From the NCBI RefSeq assembly GCF_002163715.1, contig NZ_CP015698.1, positions 1,426,001 to 1,490,000 on the forward strand: a stretch of 64,000 nucleotides of DNA, read 5' to 3'. Of this stretch, positions 36,113-47,574 are shown piece by piece; positions within the stretch are counted from its first letter, which is position 1; each line of letters begins with the position of its first letter. The notes under the pieces are model-generated. The model saw nothing but the letters and a program-made list of their open reading frames with translations. It ran no database searches and was not told the origin of the DNA. The translations under genes were made by a program, and so were the position numbers. The stretch comes from Curvibacter sp. AEP1-3 (GTDB lineage: Bacteria; Pseudomonadota; Gammaproteobacteria; Burkholderiales; Burkholderiaceae_C).

Positions 36113-36756
36113 TGCGCACCGCCGCCCGCTTTCTGTTCGCCCTGCTTCTGGCCCCCACTGTATGGGGCCAGACGGTAGCCATTAATGGAACGCTGGGCGA
36201 CAAGGCGCTGCTGATTGTGGACGGCGGTTTCCCCAAAAGCGTGGCTATTGGTGCCACGCACCAGGGTGTGAAGGTAGTCTCCATTCAGGGTGACTCGGTG
36301 GTCGTCGAAGTTGCCGGCAAGCGGATGTCGCTGCGGGTGGGAGATGCGCCGGCCAGCGTGGGTAGCAATGCGGGACAACAGTCCAGCGGTTCCCGCGTCG
36401 TGTTGACTGCGGGCCCCGGAGGTCACTTCACCAGTGAAGGCCAGATCAATGGCCGTGTGGTCCGCTTTATGGTGGACACGGGAGCAACCGCTGTGTCTCT
36501 GGGCGTGGCGGAGGCAGAGCGCATAGGTTTGAAATACCAGAATGGCGATCGCGTGCAAATGAGTACGGCCAATGGTGTGGTGCAAGGCTGGCGCATGACG
36601 CTGGATAACGTTCGATTGGGTGATGTGCTGGTAGGTGGAGTGGACGCCGTGATTTCACCGGTCTCCATGCCCTATGTTTTGTTGGGCAACAGTTTCCTGA
36701 GCCGCTTCCAAATGAACCGTACCAACGACCAGATGGTGCTGGAACGACGCTTTTAA
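36112..36756 (+). CDS. Secreted retropepsin-like aspartic protease (clan AA)
   Basis: The 214-residue protein has a signal peptide or anchor ending near residue 20 (VWGQ) and a retropepsin domain with the active-site motif FMVDTGATAVSLG near residue 120, followed by ISPVSMPYVLLGNSFLSRF. Such proteins form dimers with one aspartate from each chain. The first 90 residues contain a small beta domain. The ATG overlaps the yajQ stop, so translation may be coupled. Its target is unknown. Confidence 0.88.
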   Translation: MRTAARFLFALLLAPTVWGQTVAINGTLGDKALLIVDGGFPKSVAIGATHQGVKVVSIQGDSVVVEVAGKRMSLRVGDAPASVGSNAGQQSSGSRVVLTAGPGGHFTSEGQINGRVVRFMVDTGATAVSLGVAEAERIGLKYQNGDRVQMSTANGVVQGWRMTLDNVRLGDVLVGGVDAVISPVSMPYVLLGNSFLSRFQMNRTNDQMVLERRF

Positions 36757-36763
36757 CGACAGC

Positions 36764-37723
36764 ATGGACGTGCAGGACGAGAACGCTTACGAAGATTTGC
36801 TAGGCCAGTGGTCGGACCTGGAGTCTGGCCTTGGCGTGATTCTGGGCAGCCCCGGCACCACTCAGCAGTTTGCGCACCGCGTGCTGCAATACGACCGGTG
36901 GATGCAAGGCCTGTTGCAACGGGACCCAGATGTGGGCCTCTACCTCTTGTTCCAGCTGGCAAGCAATTCGCCCGTGGGCTACAGCGCATCTCACGCGCTG
37001 GTATGCGCAGTGCTGTGCCACCTGGTAGCTGGTGAACTGCGGTTGCCGCTCAAAGAGCGCAACAGCCTGGTGCATGCTGCGCTCACGATGAACGTGGCCA
37101 TGACTGCACTGCAAGACCAGTTGGCGACTCAAACGGAGCGCCCCAACCAAGTTCAGCAGGATGCCATTCGTGCCCATCCCATCAAAGGCGCCATGATGCT
37201 GGCCAATTTGGGTGTTGCAGATGATGACTGGCTGGACATTGTCTCCAGCCATCACGACGATGCCGTAGACCGCGACACCCCGGAGAACGCCAACGGCACA
37301 CTGCGCCTGACGCGTATCTTGAAAGTGGTGGACCGGTATGCGGCGATGATCTCCCCACGGGCCTCCCGTACCGGCCGCAGCGCCATTGAATCAGCCCGTT
37401 CGGTGATGGCACGTGCCACTGCAGGGGTTGACGAAATCGGCCAGGCGCTTGTGCGTGCTGTGGGCTTGTGCCCGCCCGGAACCTATGTACGGCTGGACAA
37501 CGACGAGCTGGCAGTGGTCGTCCGGCGCAGCATCAAGGCCAATCAGCCTTTTGTGGTGATCATCGGCAAGGCAAACGGCGAGTTTCACAACAACCCTCGC
37601 CTGCATGCCACGGGTGACACTCCACCGCGCATCCGTTCTGCCCTGCCTTCGGTGGCGGTGCGCACGCCGCTCAACCACTTCTTTCTGCTGCAGCTGGGTA
37701 GCCAAGCCCTGAGCATGGCCTGA
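36764..37723 (+). CDS. Degenerate HD-domain protein related to HD-GYP
   Basis: The 319-residue protein has the helical layout of an HD-GYP domain but not its key residues. SASHALVCAVL near residues 74-84 supplies the first histidine. The site of the HD pair reads LTMN (107-110), with methionine and asparagine. AHPIKGAMML (138-146) and SSHHDD (161-166) match the later histidines, and the GYP motif is absent. About 100 residues of unknown type follow. It probably lacks phosphodiesterase activity and may bind a nucleotide or partner protein. It starts seven bases after the protease gene, downstream of yajQ. Confidence 0.7.
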   Translation: MDVQDENAYEDLLGQWSDLESGLGVILGSPGTTQQFAHRVLQYDRWMQGLLQRDPDVGLYLLFQLASNSPVGYSASHALVCAVLCHLVAGELRLPLKERNSLVHAALTMNVAMTALQDQLATQTERPNQVQQDAIRAHPIKGAMMLANLGVADDDWLDIVSSHHDDAVDRDTPENANGTLRLTRILKVVDRYAAMISPRASRTGRSAIESARSVMARATAGVDEIGQALVRAVGLCPPGTYVRLDNDELAVVVRRSIKANQPFVVIIGKANGEFHNNPRLHATGDTPPRIRSALPSVAVRTPLNHFFLLQLGSQALSMA

Positions 37724-37746
37724 ACCTGCCTCTCGGCTGCGGCGGC

Positions 37747-38388
37747 TTACTTGGCCGCTTCTTTCTTCTTGCCCAGTTTGGACTCTGTGCCTTTGACCAG
37801 GCGGGAGATGTTTTCCGAGTGGCGCCAAATCAGAAAGATGGACATCACTGCAGTGGAGAGCAATAGGTTGCGGTCCGTTACCCACGCCACGCCATCGCCG
37901 AAGGCGTAATACGCAGGCGCAAACAAAGCCGCCACCAAAGACGCCAAAGACGAATAGCGAAAAGCATAGGCCACGATGAGCCAAGTGAGGCCTGTCGCCA
38001 GCGCCAGCCAGCCGCTGGTGGCGACCAACACACCCAGTGCAGTCGCCACACCTTTGCCACCTACAAACCTGAAGAACACCGGATACAAATGGCCGATGAA
38101 GGCCGCAAAACCTGCCAGGGCCATGGTGCCCTCGCCTAGGCCATAAGGTTGGCCCCACCACTGAATGGCAGCCACCGGCAACCAGCCTTTGACAGCATCG
38201 AGCAGCAGCGTAACAACTGCAGCTGCCTTGGAGCCGGAGCGCAGCACATTGGTGGCGCCGGGGTTTTTGCTGCCGTAGGTGCGCGGGTCGTTCAGCCCCA
38301 TCACACGGCTGACGATGACGGCAAACGACAAAGAGCCGATCAGGTAAGAGGCTACCGTGGCCAACAAAGGGTACAAAACAGGATTCAA
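37747..38388 (-). CDS. plsY: Glycerol-3-phosphate acyltransferase PlsY
   Basis: The 213-residue membrane protein has the PlsY motifs [31 protein letters not shown] and [12 protein letters not shown]. It transfers acyl groups from acyl phosphate to glycerol 3-phosphate. The start is uncertain: a TTG at 38388 has GGAGA six bases upstream and is preferred; a GTG at 38406 or ATG at 38421 would overlap ybaK. The C-terminus is lysine-rich. Confidence 0.93.
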   Translation of the reverse strand: MNPVLYPLLATVASYLIGSLSFAVIVSRVMGLNDPRTYGSKNPGATNVLRSGSKAAAVVTLLLDAVKGWLPVAAIQWWGQPYGLGEGTMALAGFAAFIGHLYPVFFRFVGGKGVATALGVLVATSGWLALATGLTWLIVAYAFRYSSLASLVAALFAPAYYAFGDGVAWVTDRNLLLSTAVMSIFLIWRHSENISRLVKGTESKLGKKKEAAK

Positions 38389-38402
38389 AACAGGTTCTCC
38401 AA

Positions 38403-38894
38403 TCACTCTTCCAGCGCGCACTGTACAGGCTTGGCGCCCAGCAGTTGCACGCAGACTTGGGGGTCAATGCCTACCAGATAACCACGCCGGCCACCGTTGA
38501 TGCAGATGCGGGGCAACTCCAGAATGGTGGACTCAATAAACACCGGCATGGTTTTGCGGGTGCCGAAAGGGGAGGTGCCGCCGACGAAGTAGCCGCTGTG
38601 CTTGTTGGCAACTTCCGGGGCACAGGGCTCGACCGATTTGACGCCAATCTGCCGCGCCAGATTTTTGGTAGACACCTTGCGGTTGCCGTGCATCAGCACC
38701 ACCAGGGGCTTGGCGTCCTGGTCTTGCATGATCAGGGTTTTGACGACCGTAAACGGGTCAAACCCCAGCACCGCCGCGCTGTGCTGAGCGCCGCCATGCT
38801 CCAGATATTCGTAGGGGTGCTCGGTGAACGCCACCTTGTTCGCTTTGAGCAGCTGGGTGGCAGGGGTTTCAGAGACGTGGTCTTTTTTGGCCAT
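38403..38894 (-). CDS. ybaK: Cys-tRNA(Pro)/Cys-tRNA(Cys) deacylase YbaK
   Basis: The 163-residue protein has the YbaK pattern: [20 protein letters not shown] at the start, [21 protein letters not shown] and [13 protein letters not shown]. It hydrolyses Cys-tRNA(Pro) mischarged by prolyl-tRNA synthetase. It precedes plsY by a short gap on the same strand. Confidence 0.93.
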   Translation of the reverse strand: MAKKDHVSETPATQLLKANKVAFTEHPYEYLEHGGAQHSAAVLGFDPFTVVKTLIMQDQDAKPLVVLMHGNRKVSTKNLARQIGVKSVEPCAPEVANKHSGYFVGGTSPFGTRKTMPVFIESTILELPRICINGGRRGYLVGIDPQVCVQLLGAKPVQCALEE

Positions 38895-38932
38895 AGGGGC
38901 GTATTTTCATACGCCTCGCGCCTCTGATCGCG

Positions 38933-40000
38933 TTACACCGCCGGATCGCGGATTTCCCAGCGGACTTCGTCGATCTTTTTGAGCAGCTCTTCAGGTAGCA
39001 CCGTGCCCCAAGCGTCGATGTTTTCATCGAGTTGCTCCAGGGTGCGCACACCGATGATGGTGCTGGCTACTTGCCACTTGGTGTAGCAGAAGGCCAAGGC
39101 CATCTGGCTGGGTGTGAAGCCGTATTCGCGGGCCAAGGCGTTGTATTTGCGCGCGGCTTTCAGGGCATCAGGGCGACCCCAGCGCTGCTTGCGGGTGGAC
39201 TCGAACTTGCGCAGGCGCACATCGGGCGACACGTTCTCGCCCAGCAGGCCTTCGTTGTCGTATTTGCCGGTCAACAGGCCAAACGCCAAGGGCGAGTAAG
39301 GCAACAGAGACACGCCCAGACGGTGCATGGTTTCGTCCAGACCGTTCTCAGCCGTGCGGGCGAGCAGGCCATAGTTGTTCTGCACGGTGGCAATGCGGGG
39401 CAGGCCATGCTGCTCTGCCAGGCGCACAAACTCATGCACCCCATACGAAGTTTCGTTCGACAGACCGATAGCGCGCACCTTGCCGGCCTTGACCAAAGTA
39501 TCCATGGCGCGCAACTGCTCTTCGATGGCGCTACCGCCCACATTTTCGTTGGCGGGGTTGTAGTACATGCCGCCGAACATGGGCACATGGCGCACCGGCC
39601 AATGGATCTGATACAGATCGATGACGTCGATATTCATGCGCTGCAGGCTGCCATCGCAAGCTGCCACGATGTCTTCTGCTGTCAGGTTGCTGCTGCCATT
39701 GCGCACCCAGGGCATGCCGCGCGAGGGGCCGGCTACTTTGGTGGCGATCACCAGCTTTTCGCGGGCACCGGGGTTGGCCTTGAGCCAATTGCCGATGATT
39801 TTTTCGGTCAGGTTAAAGGTCTCCGCGCGCGGAGGCACCGAGTACATCTCTGCCGTATCGATGAAGTTCACGCCCCGCTCCAGCGAGCGGCTCAGGATGG
39901 CGTGGGAGGTGGGTTCATCGACCTGCTCACCGAAGGTCATGGTGCCCAGGCAGATGGGCGTTACGCGCAGATCGCTTTGACCAAGGGGTACAAGATTCAT
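38933..40000 (-). CDS. Aldo/keto reductase (Tas-like)
   Basis: The 355-residue protein resembles E. coli Tas along its length: GTMTFGEQVDEPTSHAILSR, FIDTAEMYSVPPRAETF, LVIATKVAGPSRGM, LYQIHWPVRHVPMFG and GLSNETSYGVHEF. The catalytic tyrosine lies in AEMYSVPP. It would reduce a carbonyl with NADPH; the substrate is unknown. The start MNLVPLGQSDLRV at 40000 is chosen over longer upstream frames that show no family similarity. Confidence 0.9.
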   Translation of the reverse strand: MNLVPLGQSDLRVTPICLGTMTFGEQVDEPTSHAILSRSLERGVNFIDTAEMYSVPPRAETFNLTEKIIGNWLKANPGAREKLVIATKVAGPSRGMPWVRNGSSNLTAEDIVAACDGSLQRMNIDVIDLYQIHWPVRHVPMFGGMYYNPANENVGGSAIEEQLRAMDTLVKAGKVRAIGLSNETSYGVHEFVRLAEQHGLPRIATVQNNYGLLARTAENGLDETMHRLGVSLLPYSPLAFGLLTGKYDNEGLLGENVSPDVRLRKFESTRKQRWGRPDALKAARKYNALAREYGFTPSQMALAFCYTKWQVASTIIGVRTLEQLDENIDAWGTVLPEELLKKIDEVRWEIRDPAV

Positions 40001-40173
40001 GAGAAATGCCGAAGTAGTAGTGGTTGGATGAAAGCCAGCGCGCGCAGTATCCCACGCATCGTCCTTCGTTGCAGGGATAACCCTTGCGTGCGGAAAGTCG
40101 CAACGCGCTAGCATTTGTTCGTCGTGAAAACTATAACCCTTGCAGCCCAAGAAGTTCGCAGGCCCTCGCATCC

Positions 40174-41933
40174 ATGAATCTCTCAAATCTAAAGATCGGC
40201 ACCAAGCTCATGCTAGGTTTTGCCAGTGTGCTGGCTCTGACCACCTTGCTGGGGGTTATGGCATTGCTCCAGCTATCCAACCTCTCGGTCAAAACGGAGC
40301 GGATTGCGACCAACAATCTGCCCAGCGTCCAGTACACGTCTGACTTGAACAACATGCTTGGCGCCATCCGGCGTGCAGAGGCGCTCCATTTGTTGACATC
40401 CGACCCAAACGTGAAGAAAGAGCAGGAAAAACGCATCGCAGAGTCCCGCAAATCGGTGGAAGCAGTCGTTGCGCGCGCCGGTGCTGTACTGGACTCTGAG
40501 GACGAGGCCAAAGCACTCGCTAACTTTCAAAAGCATTTCGCCGACTGGGCTGCGGCAGACGCCAAGATGCTGGAGCTGTCCAGTGTCAACAACGCCACTA
40601 TGGCCGAAGAGATGTTCCGGGAACAGGTGGGCAAAGCATTTGAGGCGGCCATGAAGGAACTGGACATCGTCTCGGCCTACAACGCCAAGGATGGTGAGAC
40701 CGTTTGGAGCGAGACCCAGGCAGTAGTTAAAACCGGCAAGATCACAGTGATCGGTGCATTGGTAACTGCTCTGGTCATTGGTGCTGCCCTCGCCATCCTG
40801 ATCTCCCGTGCAATCACCAAACCTGTTGAAGACGCAGTGAAGGCAGCTCAGGAAATGTCCACCGGGGACATGACACGCGCACTCGTCGCTAATGGACGGG
40901 ATGAAATAGCAGTGCTGCTGCAGTCCTTGGAGTCCATGCGCCAGAGCCTCGCCAAAGTGGTGCAAACCGTGCGGCAAGGTTCCGAAAGTGTGGAGTCTGC
41001 CAGCTCAGAGATTGCCCAGGGAAACAATGACCTGAGTGCGCGTACTGAGCAGCAAGCGAGCTCCTTGGAAGAGACTGCTGCGTCCATGGAGGAGCTGAGC
41101 GCACAGGTCAAGCACAACGCAGAAAACGCACTCCAGGCGAATCAGCTGGCGTCCAGCGCCTCCACGGTGGCCGCACGCGGCGGCGATGTGGTGGGTCGGG
41201 TGGTGGACACCATGAAAGAGATCAATGACTCCTCACGCAAGATCTCGGACATCATTGCCGTGATTGACGGCATTGCCTTTCAGACCAATATCCTGGCCCT
41301 GAACGCCGCCGTCGAGGCTGCTCGTGCGGGGGAGCAAGGCCGTGGATTCGCGGTGGTAGCTTCCGAAGTACGCGCATTGGCTGGCCGCAGCGCTGAGGCG
41401 GCTAAGGAAATCAAGTCCCTCATCAACGCCAGTGTGGAGCGGGTGGAACAAGGCTCCGCCCTTGTCAATGAGGCGGGAGCCACCATGACCGAGGTGGTCA
41501 CCTCCATCCGACGTGTGACCGACATGATGGGCGAGATCAGCTCCGCCAGCAACGAGCAGTCTCTGGGCGTGACACAGGTGGGCGAGGCGGTTGCGCATAT
41601 GGACCGTGCCACCCAGCAGAACGCTGCCTTGGTGGAACAAATTGCCGCCGCCGCGAGCAGCCTGAAGTCGCAATCGGCCGAGTTGGTGAGCACGGTTTCC
41701 ATTTTCAAGCTCGACGGCGCGCAGAGCACGCGCAAGGTACAGGTACGTGCTCCGGAGTCGGCCAAGCAGCCATTTGCGGGTGAAGAGCGCCGCGCACTTC
41801 CTGCGAAAACTGCGCCAAAACCAACGCCTACCGCAAGCCCCAAAGCAGCGCAAGCCTTGCCCAGGCCCGCTGCGCCCGCCCCAGCCAAGGCAGTGACCGC
41901 CAAGGCTGGAGGGGATGACGACTGGGAAACCTT

Positions 41934-41937
<4 letters not shown>
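40174..41937 (+). CDS. Methyl-accepting chemotaxis protein
   Basis: The 587-residue chemoreceptor has a first membrane helix near residues 12-33, a four-helix periplasmic domain with [20 protein letters not shown], a second helix near 188-210, a HAMP domain, and a signalling tip with [22 protein letters not shown]. It ends in DDDWETF, a tail for CheR/CheB docking. The linker before the tail is proline/alanine-rich. The start at 40174 gives [16 protein letters not shown], typical for this class. No che genes are adjacent. Confidence 0.95.
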
Positions 41938-43730
<1,793 letters not shown>

Positions 43731-43753
43731 GCCTTGTCTCCTCTTCTGTCCTT

Positions 43754-44668
43754 ATGATTTGCACAATGTACCAAGCCCGACGCCCCTTTCGCAGCGAATT
43801 CGTTCCCATCCGCAACCTGGATTACCACGTGCAAGTGTGGGGAGAGCCCGGCCCGGATAAAACGCCCTTGGTGATGGTGCACGGCTGGATGGACGTGGCT
43901 GCGAGCTACCAGTTTGTGGTGGATGCCTTCAGCGAGGACCACTACATCATTGCCCCCGACTGGCGGGGCTACGGCAAAACCAAAGTGCCGAAAACGGACA
44001 ACTATTGGGTGCCCGACTACCTAGCCGACTTGGACTTTCTGCTCGACCATTACGCCCCTGACCAACCAGTGAACCTGGTGGGCCACAGCATGGGTGGCAA
44101 TGTAGTCATGCTCTACGGCGGCGTGCGGCCCCAGCGCATACGCCGGCTGGTGAACCTGGAAGGCTTCGGCATGCCGGCCACCATTCCTGCCCAAGCACCC
44201 GGCCGCTTTGCCACCTGGATGGATGAACTCAAAAAGCTGCATGCAGGCGATATGGAGCTCAAGGCGTATGACAGCGCAGACGGGGTAGCCCGCCGCCTCA
44301 TGAAAACCAACCCGCGCTTGGGGGCCGACAAAGCCGCTTGGCTGGCCCGCCATTGGGCCGCTGAAAACGCCGATGGCAGCTGGTCCATCCTGGGCGATGC
44401 GGCCCACAAGGTCACCAATGCACAGCTGTATCGCGTGGAAGAAGTGCTGGCCATTTACCAGCGCCTGAGCATGCCGGTGCTGGCCGTGGAGGCCTCCGAC
44501 AACAGCCTGGAAATGTGGTGGAAAGGCAAGTTCACCCTGGCCGAATACCATGAGCGCCTGAAGGTGGTGCCGCAGGTGGAAATCGCCCGCATCGAGGACG
44601 CCGGCCACATGATGCACCACGACCAACCTGAAGTTCTTGCGGCGTTGATCGAGCGTTTTATCCGTTGA
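43754..44668 (+). CDS. Alpha/beta-fold hydrolase
   Basis: The 304-residue protein has the oxyanion region VMVHGWMDVAASYQF, the nucleophile elbow LVGHSMGGNVVM with the catalytic serine near residue 116, and a late IEDAGHMMHHDQP with the catalytic histidine. Substrate is unknown. An ATG four codons inside (43766, MYQARRPF) could be the true start. It is divergent from the acyl-CoA synthetase gene. Confidence 0.9.
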   Translation: MICTMYQARRPFRSEFVPIRNLDYHVQVWGEPGPDKTPLVMVHGWMDVAASYQFVVDAFSEDHYIIAPDWRGYGKTKVPKTDNYWVPDYLADLDFLLDHYAPDQPVNLVGHSMGGNVVMLYGGVRPQRIRRLVNLEGFGMPATIPAQAPGRFATWMDELKKLHAGDMELKAYDSADGVARRLMKTNPRLGADKAAWLARHWAAENADGSWSILGDAAHKVTNAQLYRVEEVLAIYQRLSMPVLAVEASDNSLEMWWKGKFTLAEYHERLKVVPQVEIARIEDAGHMMHHDQPEVLAALIERFIR

Positions 44669-44694
44669 TTTTGTGGGGCTGAATTGCGACTCCT

Positions 44695-44717
44695 AAAATG
44701 AGAACGTCTCTCATTTT
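44695..44717. promoter_or_regulatory. Candidate Fur box upstream of the iron-binding protein gene
   Basis: AAAATGAGA and TCTCATTTT form a perfect inverted repeat separated by five bases, 27 bases before the ATG. AATGAGA/TCTCATT is a common Fur-box half. The same AATGAGAA sequence occurs between fbpB and fbpC. Confidence 0.7.
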
Positions 44718-44744
44718 GATTCGCAACTACCTCGCTTCATCCAC

Positions 44745-45797
44745 ATGAATAAGCTTTCTGTCCGCCGCCTTGCGCTTGCCGCTGCCGTTCTCGGCGTTTG
44801 CTCACCCGCCATCCAGGCACAAGACAAGGCGCTCAATGTGTATTCCGCCCGCCACTACCCCGGTGACGTGCAGCTCTACTCCGCATTCACCCAGGCCACG
44901 GGCATCCAGATCAAGCGCGTGGATGCGGATGATGCGGGCATTCTGCAGCGCCTGAAAGCCGAAGGCACTGCGTCTCCCGCCGACGTGATCCTGCTGGTGG
45001 ATGCTTCGCGCCTGTGGCGTGCCGAGGTGGACGGCTTGTTTGCCCCCGTGAAGTCCAAGGTGCTGGATACCGCCATTCCTGCCCAGTTGCGCGGCAAGAC
45101 CAGTGCTGAAGGCACTTATTGGTATGGATTCAGTACCCGTGCTCGCGTCATTGTGTACAACAAGGCCCGCGTGTCCAAAGAGAATGTGGACACCTACGAA
45201 GAGCTGGCAGACCCCAAAAACAAGGGCTTGCTGTGCACCCGCTCCGGCTCACACCCCTACAACCTGAGCTTGTTCGGCGCCATGAGCGAGCACCTAGGCA
45301 GCGCCGCCACTGAAACCTGGCTCAAGGGCCTGGTCAGCAACATGGCCCGCAATCCCGTGGGTGGCGATACCGACCAGATCAAGGCAACAGCCTCCGGCGA
45401 ATGCGGCGTTGCGTTGACCAACACCTACTACCTCGCCCGCCTGATGCGCAGTGACAAGCCGGAAGACCGTGCGGTGATGGACAAGGTCGGCGTGGTATTC
45501 CCCAACCAAAGCAGCTGGGGCACCCATGTGAACATTGCCGGTGGCGCCATGGCGAAAAACTCCAAGAACCTGGCCTACGCCCAGCAGTTCCTCGAGTTTC
45601 TGGCCAGTCCCCAGGCACAGGAGTACTTCGCCAACGGCAACAACGAATGGCCGGTCGCCAAGGGCATCAAGATCAGCAACCCGGCACTGGAAAGCATGAG
45701 CGGTGGCAACTTCAAGGCGGAAACCATTCTCGTGAGCATCGTGGGCATGAACCAGGTCAAAGTGCAGCAGATGCTGGACCGCGTGGGCTACAAATAA
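44745..45797 (+). CDS. fbpA: Ferric iron ABC transporter substrate-binding protein
   Basis: The 350-residue protein has a signal peptide ending near residue 25 (AIQAQ), then LNVYSARHYPGDVQLYSAF, ILQRLKAEG and YGFSTRARVIVYNKARV, typical of FbpA/FutA periplasmic Fe(III)-binding proteins with tyrosine ligands. A candidate Fur box lies upstream. It is convergent with the permease gene fbpB, with a shared terminator in between, so the transporter is not one operon. Confidence 0.92.
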   Translation: MNKLSVRRLALAAAVLGVCSPAIQAQDKALNVYSARHYPGDVQLYSAFTQATGIQIKRVDADDAGILQRLKAEGTASPADVILLVDASRLWRAEVDGLFAPVKSKVLDTAIPAQLRGKTSAEGTYWYGFSTRARVIVYNKARVSKENVDTYEELADPKNKGLLCTRSGSHPYNLSLFGAMSEHLGSAATETWLKGLVSNMARNPVGGDTDQIKATASGECGVALTNTYYLARLMRSDKPEDRAVMDKVGVVFPNQSSWGTHVNIAGGAMAKNSKNLAYAQQFLEFLASPQAQEYFANGNNEWPVAKGIKISNPALESMSGGNFKAETILVSIVGMNQVKVQQMLDRVGYK

Positions 45798-45817
45798 GCT
45801 TCAAAGCACTTCGCTCA

Positions 45818-45856
45818 GGCGGCTTGACTGCGCAATGCGGTCAGGCCGCTTTTTTA
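45818..45856 (+). terminator. Terminator between convergent fbpA and fbpB
   Basis: GCGGCTTGAC and GTCAGGCCGC form a 10-bp stem with one G-T wobble and an 11-base loop, followed by seven T. It overlaps the last codons of fbpB on the other strand. Confidence 0.85.
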
Positions 45857-47493
45857 TTGAGCGTACGACTCAAAAAAATCACCGGGATCAGGCCCACCAG
45901 CACCAGCACCAAGGCCGGTAACGCCGCTTCACCCAAGCGCTCGTCTTTCGCCAGCTGAAAGGCCACCACGGCCAGGGTGTCGTGATCAAAGGGCCGCAGC
46001 ACCAAGGTGGCTGGCAGCTCTTTCATCACATCCACAAACACCAGCAACCCGGCCACCAGGCTGCTGCGCACCAGCAAGGGCCGGTGCACACGCCACCACA
46101 GGCTCCAGCCGGTCACGCCCAGCATGCGGGCCGTTTCGTCCAGAGTGGCCGGCAGTTGGTTGTAGCCACTCTGGACGGTGTGCAAGGCCACCGCAGTAAA
46201 GCGCACCAGATAGGCCCAGACAACGCCGATCACGGTGGTGCTGATCCAGAAACCCACCTGCCAGTCCGGCCGTACAGCCTGTAGCCAAGCCACCGGAATC
46301 AGCAGGCCCACGACGATGACTGCACCCGGCACGGCATAGCCCATGCCGGCCAGGCTGACCACGGTGCGGGTCAAGCGGGTCGGCGTACGCCTTGCAGCAA
46401 ACGCCAACGCGAGCGCCAGTGCACTGGCCAGCACTGCGGTCAACGCGGCAAGCTTGAAGCTATTGAAGCTCCAGCCCACAAAGCTGCTCCAGGGCAGAGG
46501 GCTGTCTTCCAGCCCCCAGGCTTGCCACAAGGGGCGCAACATAAACACGACCGGAAAAACAAAGCCGAACAGTACGGGCAGGCCACACACCAGCGTGGCC
46601 AGCAGTGCGCGACCGCCTTGCAAAGCGACCGGTTGCGCCGCAACCCTGCGTCCCTTGGCATTGGCATAGCGCAGGTTACGGCGGGCGTGCAGTTCCAGGC
46701 GCAGCAATAGAGCCATCAGCACCAGCAAGGCCGTGGCTAACTGGGCCGCCGCAATCCGGCTGTCCAGTACCAGCCAGGCCTTGTAGATGCCTGCGGTAAA
46801 GGTCTGAATGCCGAAGTAGCTGGAGACCCCGTAGTCCGCCAGTGTTTCCATCAGTGCCAGTGCGACACCCGCCATGATGGCGGGCCGCGCGAGCGGAATG
46901 GCTACGTGTGTCACCCGGCGCCCGAGGGATGCGCCCATCAGGCGGGCCGCATCCATCAGGTGTGCAGCGCGCTCCAGCAGGGCTACCCGCACGAGCAGAT
47001 ACACATAGGGATAAAGGGTAAAAACGAAAACAAGGGCTGCGCCTCCAAGGCTGCGCACTTCGGGGAACAAGCGCCCTTCCAGCCCGAAGGTGTCTCGCAT
47101 CCAGGTTTGGGCCGGGCCACTGAACTGCAGAAAGTCAGTGTAGGCATACGCCACGACGTATGCAGGCATGGCTAGAGGCAATAGCAAGGCCCATTCCCAA
47201 AGGCGGCGCCCCCGGAAGTCAAACAAGGTCACGGCACAGGCGCTGGCCGTTCCGACCACACCCACACCGAGTGCTACCGCGACGCACAGGAACAGCGTCG
47301 TACCCGCATAGTCGGGCAGCACCGTGGCGGCCATCTCACGCAAAAGTCCCAGCGCGACCGCATCCCACTGCAGCACCGCGGCCACCAGCGCCAGCACCGG
47401 TAGGGATACCAGTGCCCCCATCAGGAGCAAGGCCAGCTTGGCTGGCACCGCACGCAAAGCAAAGGTCAGTTTGTCGGGAAAAAGAGCAAGCAC
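45841..47493 (-). CDS. fbpB: Ferric iron ABC transporter permease (fused two-domain type)
   Basis: The protein has about twelve hydrophobic helices in two permease halves, each with an EAA-type loop (DAARLMGASLGRRVTHVAIP and LDETARMLGVTGWSLWWRVH). This is the FbpB/FutB architecture for iron import. The start is uncertain: no ATG is near, and a GTG at 47493 gives 550 residues beginning shortly before the first helix. The gene is divergent from fbpC and shares an 81-base control region with it. Confidence 0.88.
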   Translation of the reverse strand: MLALFPDKLTFALRAVPAKLALLLMGALVSLPVLALVAAVLQWDAVALGLLREMAATVLPDYAGTTLFLCVAVALGVGVVGTASACAVTLFDFRGRRLWEWALLLPLAMPAYVVAYAYTDFLQFSGPAQTWMRDTFGLEGRLFPEVRSLGGAALVFVFTLYPYVYLLVRVALLERAAHLMDAARLMGASLGRRVTHVAIPLARPAIMAGVALALMETLADYGVSSYFGIQTFTAGIYKAWLVLDSRIAAAQLATALLVLMALLLRLELHARRNLRYANAKGRRVAAQPVALQGGRALLATLVCGLPVLFGFVFPVVFMLRPLWQAWGLEDSPLPWSSFVGWSFNSFKLAALTAVLASALALALAFAARRTPTRLTRTVVSLAGMGYAVPGAVIVVGLLIPVAWLQAVRPDWQVGFWISTTVIGVVWAYLVRFTAVALHTVQSGYNQLPATLDETARMLGVTGWSLWWRVHRPLLVRSSLVAGLLVFVDVMKELPATLVLRPFDHDTLAVVAFQLAKDERLGEAALPALVLVLVGLIPVIFLSRTLNKKAA

Positions 47494-47542
47494 AAACGGG
47501 CAATCGAAGAGATGAACAGCCCGGAGGGACCCTGCGGCTCTG

Positions 47543-47568
47543 AATGAGAATTGTAAGTATCTACAATT
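47543..47568. promoter_or_regulatory. Candidate Fur/iron control region between fbpB and fbpC
   Basis: AATGAGAATTG at 47543-47553 shares AATGAGAA with the palindrome before fbpA. It overlaps a perfect dyad, AATTGTA-AGTATC-TACAATT, at 47549-47568. The dyad ends six bases before the fbpC ATG, where a ribosome-binding site would be expected but none is seen. Confidence 0.55.
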
Positions 47569-47574
47569 TTCCCC

